Positions 58,692 to 64,000 of a DNA stretch of 64,000 nt are shown in pieces; the first letter of the stretch is position 1; each line of letters begins with the position of its first letter. The notes under the pieces are model-generated. The model was not told where the DNA came from. It worked only from the letters and a program-made list of their open reading frames with translations, and did no database searches. A program made the position numbers and the translations under genes. The stretch is from Ziziphus jujuba (taxonomy: Eukaryota; Streptophyta; Magnoliopsida; Rosales; Rhamnaceae), in contig NC_083387.1 in assembly GCF_031755915.1 (NCBI RefSeq), positions 26,229,001 through 26,293,000 of the forward strand, read 5' to 3'.

Positions 58692-59358
58692 AAAGGTAAA
58701 ATAATGATGTATAATGTAACACCCCGTCCCGAACCATGTCAGAATTTTTGCACGTTGACCGAGGTTGATTGTTGACCGTTGACTGTTGACTTTGACTTTG
58801 ACCGAAGGGGTCAAAAGTTGACGTTTTTACTCGATTGGAATTCTAGGTTGACTGAGGTACCGTTACGAAGTACATGTTGGTACGAGTTCGTAGACTAGTA
58901 GCACATTGAAAACGGAGCTACGGTTTGAAAGTTATGAGCAAAACAAGTTGAGGTCCAAACTGTCCAAGGGGTGCCGGAGTTGACTTTTTATTCATGTAAA
59001 GTTGAGCGTTGAATCATGCATGGTTGTGAAGTGCTCGTTGATATGAGCCCGTAGACTAGCGGCACGTCCGATTTGGACATGTGGTTTGAAAGTTGTGGAC
59101 CTGTAGAGTTTTTTAAATACTGTGTTATTTTAATATTATTTTTAAACGCATAACGATGTGCCACGTGTGACTAAATAAGTGTGACCATGTGTCACCATGG
59201 TGAAATGCCACCTGTCAACCATGTTTAATATCAAATTATTTTATTATTGTTGTTTTATGTAATAATATTATTTAATTAAATTATTTTATTTCTTTTTCTT
59301 TACTTTTTTCTCTTTTTTTTTCTTTTCTTTTCCCCCACGTGGGAAAAAAGGGCCACGG

Positions 59359-59532
59359 TGTAACAGCCCAGACCACCCGCATCAGGATATTGTCCTCTTT
59401 GGCCCAGGGTTCACACCCTCTCTCCCCCCTCGCCTCAAGGTTTTGCTCACAAAACGCGTCCTGAAGGGAGAGGTATCCACAGCCTTATAAAGACCGCTTC
59501 GTGCCCCTCTCCAACCGATGTGGGATGTTACA
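59359..59532 (-). repeat. TRIM LTR of the chimera (174 bp)
   Basis: Same length as the TRIM-1 LTRs and nearly identical (TGTAACAGCCCAG versus TGTAACGGCCCAG, plus a CTGG/CTCG change). Confidence 0.92.
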
Positions 59533-59599
59533 ATCCTCCCCCCTTGGGGCCCAGCATCTTCGCTGGCACACCGATCCGGGTACTAGCTCTGATACCAAC

Positions 59600-62333
59600 T
59601 GTCAGGTCCCGTCCAAAATTCCTCCCCGGAACCCTAGACAAGCCCTGATCCCAGGGAAATACCACCGAACCTTCCAACGGAAAATCCGGCAGCACCTCCC
59701 CTAAGGGATTTACTTACCATAAATTTACCTGCACTGAAAACACACTTAAAAAATATCCCCTTATTCCTCCCACAATACTACAAATTGGTTCCACAAATTT
59801 CAGCACTTCAAAATAAATACAGTAATCCAGTGCATAATAAATACAACAAGAATGAAAGAAATAGTACAACTGCAATAAAGAAGAACAGGGTACTTCACGA
59901 AGTAAAACGGCGAGGAAGATCAAGTCCGCTCCGAATGAACACCGACAACCTGGAACCTAGAGGAACGGAATTTAAGAGTGTGAGATGCTAATCATCTCAG
60001 TGAGTGACCTTATCTACTACACACTATAATACCACCGTAATAAGTAGATAAATAATAATAAATTGAAATAATAATTTCTCTCAAAACCCTTACAATTCTC
60101 TCAGTTGGAAAAGTTCCCCTTTTAAGACATTTTCACAAAACCCTTTATTTATATTCCCGAAAACCAAGACATCAAATAAATACCAGAACAGTAATAGTTA
60201 ATTTTTAATTCCCATACAGTTTCAAAACATTTTATTTTGAAAACACAGTTCTGAAATCATTTGATGCACCCACTATATACCAGTGGCGCCAGAGTACCCA
60301 GCATCCCAAGGTACTGCCAGACAGGAGGTTATAGAGAGAAACCGGCATACGGTCGCGTCGCGTCCCACTGCGCCGCTGCTAACCTGGTGTCCCGGCCAAA
60401 GGGGGGTGGCCACCCTCTCCGTTGGCATCCACAGGACACCCTCATAATATCACCTGCGCGCTACTCACACCCACCTGCGCGCTAATCATATCCGTGTGCA
60501 CAATATCCATATCACATATACCATATCACATAATCAGAACACCAGTACGTGCACGGTGCATCTAAAAATCATAAAATCCATAAATTTAAATCATAAAACA
60601 AATTTCACATTTTTCATAAGCATAGCGGGCATAATCCATCCGCTTGAACCGGGAAATTCTCCACAATTTCTTTATAATCAATGCCATAAATTCCATGATT
60701 TTCAAATCTACCAACTCCCAAATCCATCAATTCAAATATCCACATTTTCCCAATAGCATAAATAATTTCTCGAAATATCATAATCAAATCTCATAATATT
60801 TCATGGGCATATTTTATAAAAATTGAAATCACCAACATAACCAAATATTTTCTTTGAAATATTTGAAAATCAAATCATGCCCAATTTACCATTAAAACCA
60901 CACCAATTCCAAAATCCTCAAAACCATAAAATAATTTCACATGGCATAAATTTATAAAATGCACATTTTCTAAAATATAATAAAGTCATAAATAATTCCA
61001 CAATAAATCCGATAAATATTTGGCACATAGAAATTAATTTCCAAATATTTAAATCACACATAATATATTCACCAATTAAATTCCCAAATTTAATTTGAAG
61101 GTGGGTCACTCACCTTATACACGTATCTCAATCAAGATCCTCTGTGGGATCGACTCCGCTACTCGCACGTGCACCTAAAACATACACAGTACCAAACCAC
61201 AAATATTAATATTTTATTCGGGTAATCCCCAAATGGGTACCCGGGGAGCGAACACCAAACGATAACTAAAATTTACGAATCATATACCGAATCGAAGCTC
61301 GAGTGATGCTATTCACAGATCCGGTCTTAATTTCCGAGGATCGTACCCGACGGGGTCGGAATTTCGTCGGGAAGCTTTTTGGGTTTCGGCTCCATAATTC
61401 TCCCAAACCGTCACGAATTGGCGGAAACGGAAGCCGGATTCGGGTTCAGGAGGTCGAACACTGCGGACTAGAGCTGGCCGGAATTTCGGGTACTCGCCGG
61501 AACAGTATTTTTCGAAATTTTGGTGGGTAGGCCGGACTTGAGGAGAGGATCAAGGCTAGCTGGCGTGTGTACTGTAGATCGGCCGGAACAGGGTCGATTC
61601 GCGGTGGCCGGCGGTGCAGGGGTAAAAGTCGCCGCCAAACTTCGGAGGTCCGATCCGGGCGCGTCTGGCGGCCGTTCGCCGTGAAACTTGGAGGTTTTGC
61701 TGGAAATGAGGTGGGTAACCTGGTTGGCCGGCGCATGTACAGTAACTCGGCCGGAAAGTTTGAAAATTACCGGCGGCCGGCGACTCTCTCTCTCTCTTTC
61801 TCTCTCCTCTCTCTCTTTCTCTCTCTTCCCCGAGTGTTTTAACAAATAAAAACCCGGTGTGACACTGTTCATGCCACGTGGACCAATCAGAAGCTGACAC
61901 GTGGCATTTCACTATTCACCGACCCAAAAACATTAAAATAATACGGTATCCGGTAAACTTCAAACGTCCATAACTTTTTAACCGGATGTCCGTTTTGAGC
62001 GTGCCACTAGTTTGTGAACTCGTATCGACGAGCACTTCACAACCATGCATGAGTCAAAGCTCAATTCCCCATAAACAAAAAGTCAACTCCGGCACCCCTT
62101 GGACAATTTGGACTGCAACTTGTTTCGTCCATAACTTTCAAACCGTAGCTCCGTTTTTTATGTGCTACTAGTCTACGAACTCAGGGCATCATGCACTTCG
62201 CCACGGTACCCTGGTCAACTCGCAATTCCCACCGAGTCAAAAAGTCAACTTTTAACCCCCTTCGGTCAACGGTCAACGGTCAACCTCGGTCAACGTGCAC
62301 GGATTCCGGTGCGATTCGGGACGGGGTGTTACA
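59600..62333 (-). repeat. Ty3 LTR of the chimera (2734 bp)
   Basis: Runs TGTCAGGTCCCGTCC...GGGGTGTTACA on the plus strand. It is close to the G1/G2 LTRs but lacks about 0.2 kb of the GC-rich block near 61515, where the G2 LTR has TTTTTCGGCAGGCCGCC and its sequel. Confidence 0.92.
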
Positions 62334-64000
62334 ACGGGGCCCGATCCTTCTTCTTCTTTCTTTCTTTCTTCCTTCCCATCGGCCGTCTCTCTCTCTCTCC
62401 CTGCTGCACATTTTCTGGCCATCGGAACCACTCACGCGCTGGCCGACGTGAAAGCCCGCAGCTGGGCGATACCGGCGGCCAAATCTCCGGTCGAATGGCT
62501 AGCGGACGCGCCGGGATTGGCCTCCAATGCCGGTGGCCGGTGTGTCGCTGGTTTGCCCATTTTCTGGCAGCCACCGGTCGTGCAACCGGTCCTTTCCCAC
62601 TAATTTGGACCCTCTGATTCCGATTCTGAGCTCCAATTAACTCAACTCCTGTCGATTTGCAAGATACGAAGGGATCAAAATCGGCCGAATCTTTCCGACC
62701 AAATGCCGGCCACCGCCGGTCGAATTGAACTCAATGGAGGTCGGTAATGTGATCCTCATCTCACAAGCTTTCCATAGATATATAATTTGTCAATTTTGGA
62801 TAATGTTTTTGTTTGACCCCCCGGGTACCGGGTATTATTTATCCCGAATAAAATATTAATTTATTTGACTGTGTGTGAATTGTGTTCTAGGAGCACCGGT
62901 GAGCCGTGGAATTGATCCCATGGTGGATCATGGTTTAATTGCATGCTCCAGGTGAGTGACCCACCTTTAATAAATATTTTGGGGTAATTAATTATATTTA
63001 ATTGCTGTTAAATTGGTATCTGAAATTATGCTCATGTGGTGGAATTTAAATATAGTCGGGAAAAAATATTATTTTATATATATATTTATCCATTGGTGCT
63101 AAATGGAATTTTTGGGTTATTAAGAAATCCCCGATTTTTATTATTGTGATTAAATGGTATTTATTACACATGAGCAAGTATTTTCAGTAATTCGTTGTCT
63201 TTGGATTTTATATTATTTTTGGGCATAATTGGTTTGAATATTTTAAGAAAATTATTTGTTCAAATTGGTGGTTTAATTTTCATAATTATGCCCGTGGTAT
63301 ATTATTTGTTGAACCGCGTGTTGCAAGAAAAATTATTTTTATCCGTTGTCGATGTTTTCGTACCGATTTGTTGAATGAAAATATGTGGGATGGTAAGTGT
63401 GAAAATTTGGTATATTTCCCACGGTAATTTTGGAAAACAGTACGGTTGGTTTAATAATTATTTTAGACGCATTCACACAGTATTGGTGTTCTGGTATGTG
63501 TATATGTGGTTCAGCGCGCAAGTATTATTATTTCTCCCGTGAGTTGCCATTGGACCGTGGGCAGGCAAGTCTTATATAGTGCACACAACCGCCCCCCTCC
63601 TTGGCCGGGATGATGGTTTCAGCAGCGGTACTGTCGGGATGCCGAAGTGCCGTTTGCAAGTTTCTCTCTTTAATCTCCCCGCCAGTCGGTGCTCAGGACG
63701 CTGGGTATCGGAGGGCATCACTGGTATGTGGTGTGGTGCGTCAAGTACAAATTTTTCGGGTAGAAATTTCAAACCCCAAAGAGTACAAAATTATTTATTA
63801 TAATTTATTGCAGTTTATTTATATTTGGGGTATTTATTTATTTATTTATTTGTTGTTTATTAAATTGTTTGGTCCCTTGGTTTTCGGAAAGTACGAGTAT
63901 CGGGTTTTGTGAAAATGTTTTAAAAGGGGAACATTTCCAACGGAGTGAATAGTGAGGGTTTTGAGAGAAATTATTACTTCAATTGTTTATTTATTTATCT

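Larger units (their letters stand above)
54534..58714 (+). repeat. Segmental duplication, copy 2, with 2.9 kb extra block
   Basis: Matches copy 1 from AAGGCGG (54534) to CTGAAAG (55788), then again from AAAGGTAAAATAATGATG (58692) to the S4 edge. Bases 55789-58691 have no counterpart in copy 1, where CTGAAAG and GTAAAATAATAATG are adjacent. Only the first ~50 bases correspond to LRR coding sequence, so the RLP gene of this third unit has been lost on the left. Confidence 0.85.
59359..62333 (-). mobile_element. Chimeric element: Ty3 5' LTR + primer site + TRIM body and TRIM 3' LTR
   Basis: Minus strand 5' to 3': a large Ty3 LTR (62333-59600, G2-like, 2734 bp), the primer-binding site TGGTATCAGAGC (59597-59586), then a TRIM interior, polypurine tract and a 174 bp TRIM LTR (59532-59359). 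There is no second Ty3 LTR and no second TRIM LTR. The whole block is flanked by ACGG (59355-59358 and 62334-62337), a 4-base candidate target duplication, inside S4. The two-base spacer after the primer site is Ty3-like and the sequence on the other side is TRIM-like, so the switch lies within the shared primer-binding block. Confidence 0.85.
58715..64000 (+). mobile_element. S4: Ty3 LTR running off the window, interrupted by a chimeric element
   Basis: Starts TGTAACACCCCGTCCC at 58715, runs to 59358, and resumes at 62334 or 62338 after the minus-strand chimera. The TTGACC-rich start, pyrimidine tract (about 62343-62400), GC-rich block, AGGTGAGTGACCCACC (about 62950) and GTTTTAAAAGGGGAAC (about 63919) are in family order. 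The end, and whether coding sequence follows, is outside the window. It carries ACGTGG/CACGTGTG motifs and an AT-rich TTATTTAATTAAAT run near 59230-59290. Confidence 0.88.

Noticed and set aside
1..64000. CRISPR arrays, operons, bacterial or organellar genes
   Set aside because: No spaced short repeats of that type and no prokaryote- or organelle-like genes; all recognisable coding sequence is plant RLP or plant LTR-retrotransposon.

Overview
This window is nuclear DNA of a flowering plant, most likely a woody eudicot. The receptor-like-protein genes and the TGTAACACCCCGTCCC-type LTRs suggest Rosaceae or Rosales, but that is an impression and was not tested. Almost everything recognisable is transposon, plus wreckage of a small cluster of Cf-9-type receptor-like-protein (RLP) genes. 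No gene other than one retrotransposon polyprotein looks intact.

Layout. (1) 1-17153: a Ty1/copia element on the minus strand (copia-A; its other end lies outside the window). It sits in an RLP pseudogene and is interrupted by a solo Ty3 LTR (S1, 1444-4856) and by a complete young Ty3/chromovirus (G1, 5231-16044). G1 has 3.0 kb LTRs and one uninterrupted 1524-codon gag-pol frame. (2) 17154-34722: RLP pseudogene 1, intergenic DNA, then RLP pseudogene 2 split by a decayed plus-strand copia (copia-B, 24804-29635). AT-rich sequence follows, with a 0.63 kb palindrome and a 136 bp tandem duplication. (3) 34723-48154: one solo LTR (S2) blown up to 13.4 kb by two later insertions. These are a minus-strand Ty3 element with a scrambled interior (G2, 34778-44644) and a 414 bp TRIM with visually identical LTRs (46448-46861). 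(4) 48155-54110: host sequence related to the RLP spacer, an older TRIM joined to a truncated Ty3 pol that shares its LTR family, and a divergent solo LTR (S3) with an internal minisatellite. (5) 54534-58714: a second copy of the spacer next to RLP 1, including a decayed tRNA-Glu, with a 2.9 kb block absent from the first copy. (6) 58715-64000: another plus-strand LTR (S4, running off the end) holding a minus-strand chimera made of a Ty3 LTR and a TRIM body joined at the primer-binding site.

Five-base target-site duplications can be read for S1 (AGTAA), G1 (AGGAG), S2 (TCTTC), G2 (TTGAC), the TRIM (GTATA) and S3 (ATTTT). The nesting order can therefore be read as a stratigraphy. RLP duplication came first, then the copia insertions, then the large-LTR chromoviruses (several reduced to solo LTRs), and last G2, G1 and the TRIM. 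The nine LTR copies of the large-LTR group carry shared regulatory-looking blocks: a W-box-rich start, AG/GTGAGT and GTG/GTAAGT donor-like motifs, and a conserved 3' end.
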